Assembly: GCA_025359125.1 (NCBI GenBank)
Contig: JANYHI010000026.1
Location: 61,197 to 125,196, forward strand
Source of the DNA: Cytophagales bacterium
GTDB lineage: Bacteria > Bacteroidota > Bacteroidia > Cytophagales > Cyclobacteriaceae
Direction of reading: 5' to 3'
DNA: 64,000 nucleotides
Part shown: positions 42,721 to 52,632 of the stretch, in pieces
Layout: each line of letters begins with the position of its first letter
Position numbering within the stretch: the first letter of the stretch is position 1
Notes under the pieces: generated by a model
What the model was told of the DNA's origin: nothing
Databases searched by the model: none
What the model saw: the letters and a program-made list of their open reading frames with translations, nothing else
Position numbers and translations under genes: made by a program

Positions 42721-44663
42721 AGATTTGGGATCACGATAGTAAACACACTTCCCTTACCTTCCTCACTTTCAATTTCTAATTTTCCACCTGCTTTCTCAAG
42801 ATATTCCAACGAAAATGAAAGCCCAATACCCGCTCCTCCTTCTTGATTAGTCCCTGTTCTACTTCTGGCCTTTATCGGATTTTTCAAAATCTCAATCAAC
42901 TCCTGATTCATCCCAACTCCTTTATCTACTACTTTAATAACAGAATCGGAAGTTTTTTGCTCAAACAAAATTTTAATTTCATCGCCCTTATCAGAAAATT
43001 TTATTGCATTAGAAATTAAATTTCGCAACAGCATATTTAAAATATTTCTATCGAAGACAATCCAGTCTTCCTCTGAATTTATTGAAGTCAGCAGTACGCT
43101 TTTATTGTGTGCAATGGTTTGGAATAAATCTGTATTCTCTTTTATCAGCAATCCCACTTCAAACTTTTCATACTTAACCTCTACTCCTTTTAGTTGAGCT
43201 GCTTTCCAATACAAAATATTATCAACTAATAAACTGGTTTTACTCAAGTCGCCTTCTATTCGTTTGAAATAATAGCTAAACTCAGATTGATCGATTTTTC
43301 CTTTGTTATAGATGGACAGGATTCCGCGCAATGAATTAAGAGGCGACTTAATATCGTGCGACATCACTGAGAGAAGTCTATCCTTTAACCGACTGGTAGA
43401 AACCAACTCGCTCGATCTTTCTTCTACCAGTTGCTCGAGATTTTGATTCATCAACTCCAAACCCTTGTACGCTTTAGCATAATGATTTGCCAACAGGTAA
43501 ACTTGAAATAATAAAAATACCAGAACGCCCAATTCCACCAAATACATAAACTGAATATCCAGCCCTACAAAAACAGAGTTTTTCAAAATCTCTAAAAATA
43601 TAAATGGAAAGGACGCTAACACTCCAAAGAAAATTATTTTCGCATCGTTGCTTCCTGCTTTCCACGCACGACTAATTACTACCCCCGCATAAATAAATCC
43701 GAGCAAAAAAGAAAGATGGGTAATTTCCAAAAGCATTCCGTAAAAATATTGCGGAGTAACAATCGTAATAAGGCACTGTAAAATGGAGACAGGCACAAAA
43801 AATTTCAACGGCCATACGGGTGCTCTTTCTTTAAATAAATAATATATATAAAGTGGAAAAATGGACATGGTTGCATAAACACATCCAAATTCAATTTTCT
43901 TCCAAAACTCCCAAGGTACATCCGGAAAAAGATTGGGCAACAAAAAAGATCCACCGTGCATAATCATTGCTCGCAATGCTGCCCCTAAACAAATTAGTGC
44001 CAGCCATAAATACGGTTTGCCTCTATGAAATAAAAAATAAAGGATGATCTGATAGATGAACATCGCAATCAAACTTCCCGCAAAAAAATTCTCAATACCT
44101 TGCGCGCGACTGGCCGATAAAAGAATGGCAGAGGTTTTTCCGAGTGTAGGAGTTTCAGAAAATCCACCGATAGCATAAGTAAAATTTGAAACTTGAATAA
44201 CCACTTCTACTTTCGTTGCCATGGCAGGAAGCTCTACCATTGCAGAAGCTAGCTTAGCAACATGTGTTTCTTTTGATGATCCAACTTTACCCGTTGAATT
44301 TATTTTAACTCCATTAATCCAAAAAGTAGCGGCCGAATTAACAACCGGAAAATACAAAGCCAGACCGGTGGTTGGTTGAAGCTTGATGGTGGTGCGGTAC
44401 GTAGCAAAACCCAATGCAGGATATTTTGAGTTGCGATTCCACGGCCTAGGTACTTTCATCCATTCTAGATTTTGCGGATGCGCAAAGTCTTCAGGCCCCA
44501 ATAGTTGATTCCAATAAAATTCCCATTTTCCAGAAAGAGACAATTGCTGAGTCTTACCAAAATCAATAGCTGATAAGTCTATCACCGATTGCTGAGCCGA
44601 TAGAGTAAGCGAGGCGAAGAAATAAACAATAAGAAAGGCTAATCGCTCCTTCATAGGAACCAA
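42717..44663 (-). CDS. 7TMR-DISM sensor histidine kinase
   Basis: A 648-residue kinase. A signal peptide is followed by a periplasmic 7TMR-DISM extracellular 2-like beta-sandwich (residues ~30-180, SGKWEFYWNQLLGPEDFAHP and VPRPWN). Seven membrane helices follow (about 190-395), then a short coiled coil and the kinase. The H box is SVMSHDIKSPLNSLRGIL with His436; the N box is NLISNAIKFSDKG; the G box is GGAGIGLSFS. DISM periplasmic domains are thought to bind carbohydrate-like ligands. The gene is convergent with the single-domain response regulator and overlaps its stop codon; no other regulator lies beside it. Met4 is an equally good start. Confidence 0.92.
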   Translation of the reverse strand: MVPMKERLAFLIVYFFASLTLSAQQSVIDLSAIDFGKTQQLSLSGKWEFYWNQLLGPEDFAHPQNLEWMKVPRPWNRNSKYPALGFATYRTTIKLQPTTGLALYFPVVNSAATFWINGVKINSTGKVGSSKETHVAKLASAMVELPAMATKVEVVIQVSNFTYAIGGFSETPTLGKTSAILLSASRAQGIENFFAGSLIAMFIYQIILYFLFHRGKPYLWLALICLGAALRAMIMHGGSFLLPNLFPDVPWEFWKKIEFGCVYATMSIFPLYIYYLFKERAPVWPLKFFVPVSILQCLITIVTPQYFYGMLLEITHLSFLLGFIYAGVVISRAWKAGSNDAKIIFFGVLASFPFIFLEILKNSVFVGLDIQFMYLVELGVLVFLLFQVYLLANHYAKAYKGLELMNQNLEQLVEERSSELVSTSRLKDRLLSVMSHDIKSPLNSLRGILSIYNKGKIDQSEFSYYFKRIEGDLSKTSLLVDNILYWKAAQLKGVEVKYEKFEVGLLIKENTDLFQTIAHNKSVLLTSINSEEDWIVFDRNILNMLLRNLISNAIKFSDKGDEIKILFEQKTSDSVIKVVDKGVGMNQELIEILKNPIKARSRTGTNQEGGAGIGLSFSLEYLEKAGGKLEIESEEGKGSVFTIVIPNL

Positions 44664-44804
44664 AGGTATATGAATTATTGAAACGTATGAACTGATTCAA
44701 CTCTCAAATAGTTATAGCTTCGGCAATGGATTGAACATTTCAACTGTTGCAAGTCCGTAAATTATATTCTTAAAATCAGCAGTCTCTTTTTAATTCCTTT
44801 TGAT

Positions 44805-45632
44805 ATGAATTTAGCAAGCCTTAACAATCTCTCAGAAATATTTTCAAATACGGCCACCATGCCTGCTCTTTTTCTAGGGCATGGCAGCCCAATGAATGCT
44901 ATTGAAGAAAATGAATTTACGAGCGGGTTTAGAGAAGTTGCCAAAAGTTTGCCCACACCCAATGCAATTTTGTGTGTATCTGCTCACTGGTTTACACACG
45001 GCACCAAAGTAACTGCTATGGAAATGCCACCGACCATTCACGATTTTGGTGGATTTCCGCAAGCATTATATGAAGTAGAATATCCCGCCAAGGGAAGTCC
45101 TGAGCTAGCTGTTGAAACAAAGAAAATTCTTGAACCCACTTTAGTTGAACTGGATGAAAAATGGGGACTCGATCATGGCGCATGGTCAGTAATCAAACAT
45201 TTGTATCCGCAAGCAAATATTCCAGTAATTCAATTGAGTATTGACTACACTAAACCACCCTCTTACCATTACGAACTGGCGCAAAAATTAAATTCGCTTC
45301 GCCAGAAAGGTATTTTGATTATTGGCAGCGGAAATATTATTCATAATTTAAGATTGGCAGATTTTGCCAATATGCACAAAGATAATTATGGCTATGATTG
45401 GGCCATTGAAGCGCATGCCACCATTAATAAATATCTAACAGAAGGTAACTACCAACCCTTAATTGAATACGAAAAGCAAGCGAAAGCTATTCAGTTTGCG
45501 ATACCAACGCCAGAGCATTATCTGCCACTGATCTACACATTGGGTTTGCAACAAAAAAAAGAAAATATACAGTTATTCAACGATAAACTGGTTGGTGGTT
45601 CTCTTAGTATGACCTCTCTAAAAATCAGTTAA
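44805..45632 (+). CDS. ygiD: DODA-type extradiol aromatic ring-opening dioxygenase
   Basis: A 275-residue non-haem iron (or zinc) enzyme of the LigB superfamily, closest in pattern to YgiD 4,5-DOPA dioxygenase. Signature stretches are MPALFLGHGSPMNAIE (residues 19-34), ILCVSAHWFTHGTKVT, PTIHDFGGFPQALYEVEYPA, LDHGAWSVIKHLYPQANIPV and LIIGSGNIIHNLR. The metal-binding His residues of the LGHGSP, SAHW and GNIIHN motifs are all present. The physiological substrate in bacteria is unsure. It is a single gene, divergent from the histidine kinase. Confidence 0.9.
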   Translation: MNLASLNNLSEIFSNTATMPALFLGHGSPMNAIEENEFTSGFREVAKSLPTPNAILCVSAHWFTHGTKVTAMEMPPTIHDFGGFPQALYEVEYPAKGSPELAVETKKILEPTLVELDEKWGLDHGAWSVIKHLYPQANIPVIQLSIDYTKPPSYHYELAQKLNSLRQKGILIIGSGNIIHNLRLADFANMHKDNYGYDWAIEAHATINKYLTEGNYQPLIEYEKQAKAIQFAIPTPEHYLPLIYTLGLQQKKENIQLFNDKLVGGSLSMTSLKIS

Positions 45633-45837
45633 CCGCATTTTTTTTTACAGGATCTGTCAATAAAATAAATCCGAAAGAAAAAGCAAAAACAAATAGACAA
45701 TTTGCAACTTTGTTGGCCATCATCATCTGTTGTCCTAGATATTCCGCTAAAAAAACAAAGTTAATGATTTTACTCTACGGCTTTGGAAAAAGAGCGAGTT
45801 TGCCGACATTTGGGTATACACATCTACCTAACTCCTT

Positions 45838-48800
45838 ATGTCAAGATTCTTGCTAAAAAAAATTATTCTTTCTAGTCTTTTAATTCTCACTGTTACTGTC
45901 TTATTATTTAATTGTAAAGGAAAAAGTGACAAGCCTTCTGGCGTTTACATAAATCCGGCTTTTGGCGAATACATCTCAACTTACACTGCTGGTGTTATCA
46001 GTTCTGGCTCAGTCATCCGAATTATTTTTGTAAAAGAAACCATTGATTCCATTTCTATTGGGCAAGAGACTGCAGTAAAACTATTTTCATTTAGTCCATC
46101 TATCAGCGGAACTACCCGATGGTTAGATAGAAGAACGATCGAATTTAAACCCGATACCCGAATGATTTCGGGGCAGGTGTATGAAGCACATTTTAATTTA
46201 TCTAAACTTTTTAAAGTGTCTAACGATCTGGCTTCATTCGATTATTCTTTTCAAATAATGCCTCAAAACTTTGAGCTAACAGTTGAAAATCTAAAACCAT
46301 ATGTAAAAACAGAACTTACTCGTCAAAAACTAGAAGGCACACTGCTTACTGCAGATTTTGCAAAATCAGAAGAAGTAGAAAAAATTATTTCGGCACAACA
46401 GGAAGGAAAAAGTTTAAAGATAAGTTGGCAACATGCAGGCGAAGGCAAGCAGCATAGTTTTATTGTGGAAGAGGTGGCACGCAAAGAAGCTGCGAGTAGT
46501 ATTACGCTTTCAGCCAATGGAAAAAGTATTGGCGTTGATCGCACCGTAGAAGAAAAAGTAGAGGTGCCATCGTTAAGTGATTTTAAATTGATGAATGCTA
46601 AAGTCATTCAAAATCCCAACCAATATGTGGCTCTACAGTTTTCAGATCCTATCAAAGAAAAACAACAACTGATTGGGTTGATTACTATTGGCGAAGATCG
46701 AAACATGACACTCGATTTTGATATTCATGATAATGAAATTTGGGTGTACCCCCCGGTGCGGCAAGCGGGCACAAAGACGATTTACTTAGAAACCGGAATT
46801 CGTAACATCAACGACTACCGAATGAAGGAATCGGCCACGACTGAAGTAGTATTTGAACAATTGAAACCCGAAGTGAGATTTTTAGGTAAAGGATCTATCT
46901 TGCCAAGCACCGATGGGTTGATCCTACCTTTCGAAGCTGTTAATCTAAAAGCCGTTGATATTAGCATCACTAAAATTTACGAAAATAATATTCTGCAGTT
47001 CTTGCAAAACAATCGCATCGATGGCAGCTCTGAATTATATCGGGTAGGGAAAAATATTTTAAAGAAAACTATTCAACTGGATAATACCGGAATCACTGAC
47101 ATCGGAAAATGGAACCGGTACACATTAGATCTAGCTAAGTTGATTAATACAGAACCTGGAGCCATTTATCAGGTATCAATCAAGTTTAAGAAAAAATACT
47201 CTTCGTACCTATGTGATGGCGAATCGGAAACTGAATTGCAAATTGAAGACGAAGCAACAGAAGAAAATTCAGGCTACCGCGAATATTATTACGAGAGCGA
47301 CTATGATTATTATGATGGTGATTACGACTGGCAACAGCGCGATAACCCCTGTAATGGATCGTATTATTCCTCGTCTAGAAAAATTCAAAAAAATGTGTTG
47401 TCCTCCGATTTGGGATTAATTGCCAAACGTGGCTCAGATGGCAGCACTACAATTATTGTTACCGATTTAAAAACAACGGCTCCCCTATCAGGCATACAAT
47501 TAGATGTTTACGATTTTCAACAACAGCTATTGGGCACGCTTTCAACTAATGGTGATGGCAAAGCCATTTTTACTTCAAAAGAAACTCCTTTTGTTATTGT
47601 AGCCAAAAAAGATGCACAAAGAGGCTACATGAGATTGGTAGATGGAGAATCTTTGTCGCTTAGCGGGTTTGATGTTGCTGGTGATGCCATCAGCAAGGGC
47701 TTGAAAGGATTTTTGTATGGCGAACGTGGCGTATGGCGGCCGGGAGATTCTATCTATCTCAGTTTTATTTTAGAAGATAAAAATAAAGCGTTGCCGGCTA
47801 CTCATCCGGTGGTGTTCGAATTACAAAACCCGCAAGGAGTCGTTTCTAGTCGCTTGGTAAAATCTACTTCCGAAAATGGATTTTATCGATTTGCCACGGC
47901 TACATCTGCCGATGCGCCAACGGGAAATTGGATGGCTAGAGTTAAAGTGGGCGGAACGGAGTTTAGCCAAACGGTAAAAATCGAAACAATCAAACCCAAT
48001 CGGTTAAAAATTAATTTAAACTTCGGTGAGGATAGAATTACTTCTACAGATGTGCAAGGAAGTTTAGAAGTAAAATGGCTTCATGGTGCTCCTGGTAAAA
48101 ACCTAAAAGCACAATTTGATGTGATAGTAGCGAAAGGAGAAACCTCTTTTGTTAAATATGACGACTTTGTTTTTGAAGAGCCCACGCCAGATTTTAGTCC
48201 AGAGACAAAAACAATTTTTGAGGGTTACACCGATGGTGAAGGCAAAGCAACGATTAATGCATCGCTCCAAACTACTCGCACCTTTCCAGGGTTTATGAAT
48301 GCAATTTTCAGAGGAAAAGTGTTTGAAGAGAGTGGAAACTTTAGCATCGATCGTTTCAGTCTTCCCTTCTCGCCCTATGAATCTTATGTAGGATTGAGAA
48401 CCGCAAAAGACGAAGAATACAGTGGTATGTTGTACACAGACACGCCACAAAAAGTAGATGTGACATTTTTAGATAGAGATGGCAAGCCTGTCGATCGGAG
48501 TGCCGCACAAATAAATCTATATCGATTAGAAAGATATTGGTGGTGGGATAACACCTACGACAATATTGCTAATTATGTAGAAAGCAATAACTCCAGCCTA
48601 GTAACGAGCGATCAATTAACATCTGCTAACGGAAAAGCAAGTTGGTCGTTTACGATTACCAGCGCAGATTGGGGAACATACTATATAAAAGTGTGCGATC
48701 CGATCTCTGGGCATTGCACGGGTAAAATTGTATATGTCGATCAGCCCGGATATTTTGGTCGCAATAGCAGAGAGCAGAAAAATACCGCAGCCACTAGGCT

Positions 48801-51417
48801 AACCTTCTCTTCAGATAAAACGAAATACAACGTGGGAGAGAAAATTAATCTTTCCATTCCCGGAAGCGGAGAAGGACGTGCATTAGTATCTATTGAAAAT
48901 GGAAGTAAAATTTTATCTACTCAATGGGTCGAAACAAAGAAAGGAGAAAATAAATTTTCCATTGATGCAACAGCCGAAATGACTCCAAATATTTTCGTTA
49001 ACGTTACGCTACTGCAGCCACATTCACAAACAATAAATGATTTGCCAATTAGACTCTATGGCATTATTCCCATCGGAGTAGAAAATCCTGCCACGCACTT
49101 GAATCCAATAATCGAAATGGCCAGTGAATTAGAACCCGGCCAAGAAGTAAAAATTGTAGTATCTGAAAAAACGAAACGTAAAATGACATTTACCCTCGCC
49201 ATGGTAGATGAAGGATTATTAGACATCACAAAATTTAATACACCAGAGCCCTGGAATAAATTCTATGCGCGTGAAGCCCTGGGAATAAAAACATGGGATT
49301 TGTACGATGAAGTAATCGGAGCTTTCGGCTCGCGCATCGAGCGAATACTGGCAGTAGGCGGAGATGCCATGATGAAAGCCAATCAGGATGATCCTCGGGC
49401 GAACAGATTTAAACCCGTTGTAAAATTCTTTGGCCCTTACACATTAGATGGAGGTAGTAAAGAATTAAAATTTACGATGCCACAATATATTGGCTCCGTA
49501 AAAATAATGGCCGTTGCCGGATATGAAGGAGCTTATGGAAGTACTGATAAATCTGTTCCGGTGCGCAAGCCGCTAATGGTTTTAGCAACGCTACCGCGCG
49601 TGTTGGGTCCTGAAGAAAAAGTAAAGTTACCGATTACACTCTTCACGCAAGACAAGAAAATCAAAAATGTAAAAATTGAAATAAAAGCATTCGGGCCGTT
49701 ATCATTAGCGGGCGCTGCCTCGCGTTCTGTAATCGTTCCTCCTTCCGGAGATTTAACTGAAGATTTTGACCTAATTGTAAAATCAGAAACGGGTATAGGA
49801 AAAATTATTGTTACGGCAACTTCGGGAAATATTAAGTCTGTTGATGAAATAGAAATTGAAGTGCGCAATCCGAATGTGCCAACTACACAGGTAGCCGAAG
49901 TATTTTTGGAAGCAGGCAAATCATGGGATGGAGCTGTTATTCCTGTCGGTGTAGCCGGAACGAATTCAAGTACGCTAGAAGTTTCTAGTATTCCGCCTAT
50001 CAATTTAGGATATCGGTTACGCTATCTTATTGAATACCCGCACGGCTGCATTGAGCAAACCACTTCGGCAGTATTTCCACAATTATATTTAGATGTAGTA
50101 AAAGAACTTACGGAAAATGAGAAGTCACGCACCAGATCTAACATCACAAAAGGGATCGAGCGATTGAAGACTTTTATCACACGCGATGGCGGGTTTGCCT
50201 ATTGGCCACGCAATGATAACTCCGACTCCTGGGGATCTACTTATGCTGGACACTTTCTGCTGTCAGCTATTGACAAAGGATATTTTGTTCCGGATGACAT
50301 GCTAAAGCGTTGGAAAAAATATCAAAAAAATCAAGCCTCAGAATGGCGAAGAAATGAAACCAAGTACTACTATTACAACACCGATCTAATTCAGGCTTAT
50401 CGATTATATACATTAGCATTAGCTGGTGTGCCAGAGCTTGGCGCGATGAACCGATTGCGTGAATTGAAGGACGTAACCACACAATCCAAATGGATGCTAG
50501 CTGCTGCCTATGCTAAAGCCGGGCAACCAGAAGCGGCTAAAAATTTAATAGCTAATCTTACTACCACTATCAAACCCTACCAAGAGATGTCGTACTCGTA
50601 CGGAAATGATATTCGAGATAAGGCAATCATATTAGAAACGCTACTCTTGGTAAATGATAAAACAAAAGCGTTCGAATTACTGCGCGAGATTTCCGCTTCG
50701 CTCAGCAATCAAAGCTATTGGATGAGTACGCAAACCATCGCGTACTGCCTTAAATCGATTGGTCAATTTGTTTCAAGTGAAAAGCGTGGCGATCTTAAAT
50801 TCGCTTACACGCACAATGGCAAACTAGTAAACGCTTCTACGCAACTTCCATTAGCGCAGGCACAACTAGAAATTAAAGGGGCGCAAAAGAGTTCGTTAAA
50901 AATTACAAATCAAAGTAATGGAAGCTTGTTTGTGCGAGTAATTAACACAGGCACTCCAGCTAAAGGAAATGAAGAGGCAACACAAAATAATCTCCTTGTG
51001 TCTACCTACTATACCGATATGAAAAATAATTTTATTGACATCAGTAAGCTAGAACAAGGCACAGAATTTTATGCCTACGTAACTGTTAAAAATCCGGGAC
51101 TAAGAGGTAATTATGAAAACATGGCATTGGCTCAGGTGTTTCCATCGGGTTGGGAAATCAACAATTTGAGATTAACCGATGACCAAGGAACAGAAAAAAA
51201 TGACCGGGGCGATTATCAAGATATACGAGATGATAGAGTTTACACGTATTTTGATTTACGAACCAATGCCCAACGCACATTCAGACTTTCGCTTACAGCC
51301 AGTTTTGCGGGCACCTTCTATTTGCCTGGCATCAATTGTGAAGCGATGTACGATCACAGCATCGCTGCAAAAGAAAAAGGAAGATTAGTGGAAGTGGTGA
51401 AAAGGATTGTTCAATAA
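45838..51417 (+). CDS. bacterial alpha-2-macroglobulin family lipoprotein
   Basis: An 1859-residue periplasmic protease-trap protein. The signal peptide ends LLFNCKGK (Cys26), a probable lipidation site. MG-type beta domains run through most of the length, for example GVWRPGDSIYLSFILEDKNK. The thioester motif CIEQ is present in EYPHGCIEQTTSAVFPQ (Cys1404), followed by an alpha-helical thioester domain (LQAYRLYTLALAGVPELGAM). Bacterial A2Ms trap attacking proteases and are usually encoded next to PBP1C, as here: pbpC is three genes downstream on the same strand. An unusual Tyr/Asp/Glu-rich insert lies at about residues 475-505. The start is preceded by a 205-base spacer. Confidence 0.93.
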   Translation: MSRFLLKKIILSSLLILTVTVLLFNCKGKSDKPSGVYINPAFGEYISTYTAGVISSGSVIRIIFVKETIDSISIGQETAVKLFSFSPSISGTTRWLDRRTIEFKPDTRMISGQVYEAHFNLSKLFKVSNDLASFDYSFQIMPQNFELTVENLKPYVKTELTRQKLEGTLLTADFAKSEEVEKIISAQQEGKSLKISWQHAGEGKQHSFIVEEVARKEAASSITLSANGKSIGVDRTVEEKVEVPSLSDFKLMNAKVIQNPNQYVALQFSDPIKEKQQLIGLITIGEDRNMTLDFDIHDNEIWVYPPVRQAGTKTIYLETGIRNINDYRMKESATTEVVFEQLKPEVRFLGKGSILPSTDGLILPFEAVNLKAVDISITKIYENNILQFLQNNRIDGSSELYRVGKNILKKTIQLDNTGITDIGKWNRYTLDLAKLINTEPGAIYQVSIKFKKKYSSYLCDGESETELQIEDEATEENSGYREYYYESDYDYYDGDYDWQQRDNPCNGSYYSSSRKIQKNVLSSDLGLIAKRGSDGSTTIIVTDLKTTAPLSGIQLDVYDFQQQLLGTLSTNGDGKAIFTSKETPFVIVAKKDAQRGYMRLVDGESLSLSGFDVAGDAISKGLKGFLYGERGVWRPGDSIYLSFILEDKNKALPATHPVVFELQNPQGVVSSRLVKSTSENGFYRFATATSADAPTGNWMARVKVGGTEFSQTVKIETIKPNRLKINLNFGEDRITSTDVQGSLEVKWLHGAPGKNLKAQFDVIVAKGETSFVKYDDFVFEEPTPDFSPETKTIFEGYTDGEGKATINASLQTTRTFPGFMNAIFRGKVFEESGNFSIDRFSLPFSPYESYVGLRTAKDEEYSGMLYTDTPQKVDVTFLDRDGKPVDRSAAQINLYRLERYWWWDNTYDNIANYVESNNSSLVTSDQLTSANGKASWSFTITSADWGTYYIKVCDPISGHCTGKIVYVDQPGYFGRNSREQKNTAATRLTFSSDKTKYNVGEKINLSIPGSGEGRALVSIENGSKILSTQWVETKKGENKFSIDATAEMTPNIFVNVTLLQPHSQTINDLPIRLYGIIPIGVENPATHLNPIIEMASELEPGQEVKIVVSEKTKRKMTFTLAMVDEGLLDITKFNTPEPWNKFYAREALGIKTWDLYDEVIGAFGSRIERILAVGGDAMMKANQDDPRANRFKPVVKFFGPYTLDGGSKELKFTMPQYIGSVKIMAVAGYEGAYGSTDKSVPVRKPLMVLATLPRVLGPEEKVKLPITLFTQDKKIKNVKIEIKAFGPLSLAGAASRSVIVPPSGDLTEDFDLIVKSETGIGKIIVTATSGNIKSVDEIEIEVRNPNVPTTQVAEVFLEAGKSWDGAVIPVGVAGTNSSTLEVSSIPPINLGYRLRYLIEYPHGCIEQTTSAVFPQLYLDVVKELTENEKSRTRSNITKGIERLKTFITRDGGFAYWPRNDNSDSWGSTYAGHFLLSAIDKGYFVPDDMLKRWKKYQKNQASEWRRNETKYYYYNTDLIQAYRLYTLALAGVPELGAMNRLRELKDVTTQSKWMLAAAYAKAGQPEAAKNLIANLTTTIKPYQEMSYSYGNDIRDKAIILETLLLVNDKTKAFELLREISASLSNQSYWMSTQTIAYCLKSIGQFVSSEKRGDLKFAYTHNGKLVNASTQLPLAQAQLEIKGAQKSSLKITNQSNGSLFVRVINTGTPAKGNEEATQNNLLVSTYYTDMKNNFIDISKLEQGTEFYAYVTVKNPGLRGNYENMALAQVFPSGWEINNLRLTDDQGTEKNDRGDYQDIRDDRVYTYFDLRTNAQRTFRLSLTASFAGTFYLPGINCEAMYDHSIAAKEKGRLVEVVKRIVQ

Positions 51418-51447
51418 AACGCCATTATTAATATCATATTTTCGAAA

Positions 51448-52602
51448 ATGAAATTGATCCTGAAAATTATTGTAGCAATAGTAGTGGCAGCAATCATTGG
51501 CTTTTTTGCCCTTGCACCTGCCTACATTGACAAATCAAAAAACACTGTAAGCATTCCTCCTCCTCATAAAAAAAATAGTTGGTATGATTCTATTCCTTTT
51601 ATTGCTGATTTGCATTGTGATGAATTATTATGGGATCGCGACTTACTAAAACAGATTCACTATGGCCATGTTGATCTTCCCCGAATGCTAAAAGCTAATA
51701 TGGCTTTACAGGTATTTTCTGTTGTAAGCAAAGTTCCTTCGGGCATTAATATCGAAGCTAACGATGGTAATAGTGATCAGATAGCCTTACTAAGTTTTGC
51801 ACAACTACGCCCCATTTCAAATTGGTTTAGTATTAAAGCAAGAGCACTTAACCAATGTGCCGCGCTCCACTACTTCGCAAAACAATCAGACGGAAAATTA
51901 AGAGTAATTACTAGTCGAACAGAATTAAAAAAATTTATTACAGATAGAAAAAATGATCGGTCTATCACTTCGGGCATGCTCGGGTTGGAAGGAGCTCAGC
52001 CACTAGAAGGTGATTTGAAAAATCTGGATGAGTTTTATAAGATCGGTGTTCGCTACATCGGGCTGGCACATTTTTTTGATAACGAATGGGCAGGTTCTGC
52101 ACATGGCCTGAAGAAAGGCGGCCTCACTACTATCGGTAAAAAATTAATTCGTAAAATGGATAGCCTGCATATTTTAATTGATCTGGCTCATTCATCTCAG
52201 CAAACCATTAATGATGTTCTTGCACTTCATAACGGCCCTGTGTTGGTTTCTCACACCGGAGTTAAAGGCGTGTGTAACAATCAACGCAACTTAACAGATG
52301 CGCACTTGGTTGAAATTGGTAAAAGAAACGGACTCGTAGGCATTGGCCTATGGGAAACAGCAGTGTGTGGCAAAGATGCAACCGCCACTGCAAAAAGTAT
52401 TCGATATGCGGTAGATAAGATTGGAATTGATAAAGTAGCTTTAGGTTCCGATTGGGATGGAGCCTTTGAAATGCATTTTGACGTAACAGGAATTCCACTT
52501 ATTGTAGCTGCATTGCAAAAAGAAAACTTTACTCGATCAGAAATTGAAATGATTGTAGGTGGAAATGTAAGAGATTTCTTTTTACGAAACCTGCCACAAT
52601 AA
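51448..52602 (+). CDS. membrane dipeptidase (peptidase M19 family)
   Basis: A 384-residue zinc amidohydrolase of the renal dipeptidase family. An N-terminal signal anchor (IIVAIVVAAIIGFFALAPAY) suggests periplasmic exposure. Metal-binding features are DLHCDELLWDRD, the bridging Glu region MLGLEGAQPLEGD, LIDLAHSS and VLVSHTGVKGV, and the late GSDWDGAF. Family members hydrolyse dipeptides, often with a D-residue, so a role in peptidoglycan peptide turnover is plausible given the A2M and PBP1C neighbours. It starts 30 bases after the A2M stop. Confidence 0.9.
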   Translation: MKLILKIIVAIVVAAIIGFFALAPAYIDKSKNTVSIPPPHKKNSWYDSIPFIADLHCDELLWDRDLLKQIHYGHVDLPRMLKANMALQVFSVVSKVPSGINIEANDGNSDQIALLSFAQLRPISNWFSIKARALNQCAALHYFAKQSDGKLRVITSRTELKKFITDRKNDRSITSGMLGLEGAQPLEGDLKNLDEFYKIGVRYIGLAHFFDNEWAGSAHGLKKGGLTTIGKKLIRKMDSLHILIDLAHSSQQTINDVLALHNGPVLVSHTGVKGVCNNQRNLTDAHLVEIGKRNGLVGIGLWETAVCGKDATATAKSIRYAVDKIGIDKVALGSDWDGAFEMHFDVTGIPLIVAALQKENFTRSEIEMIVGGNVRDFFLRNLPQ

Positions 52603-52632
52603 ATTTTAAGAAAAAATTTTTAGAATCCTGTT

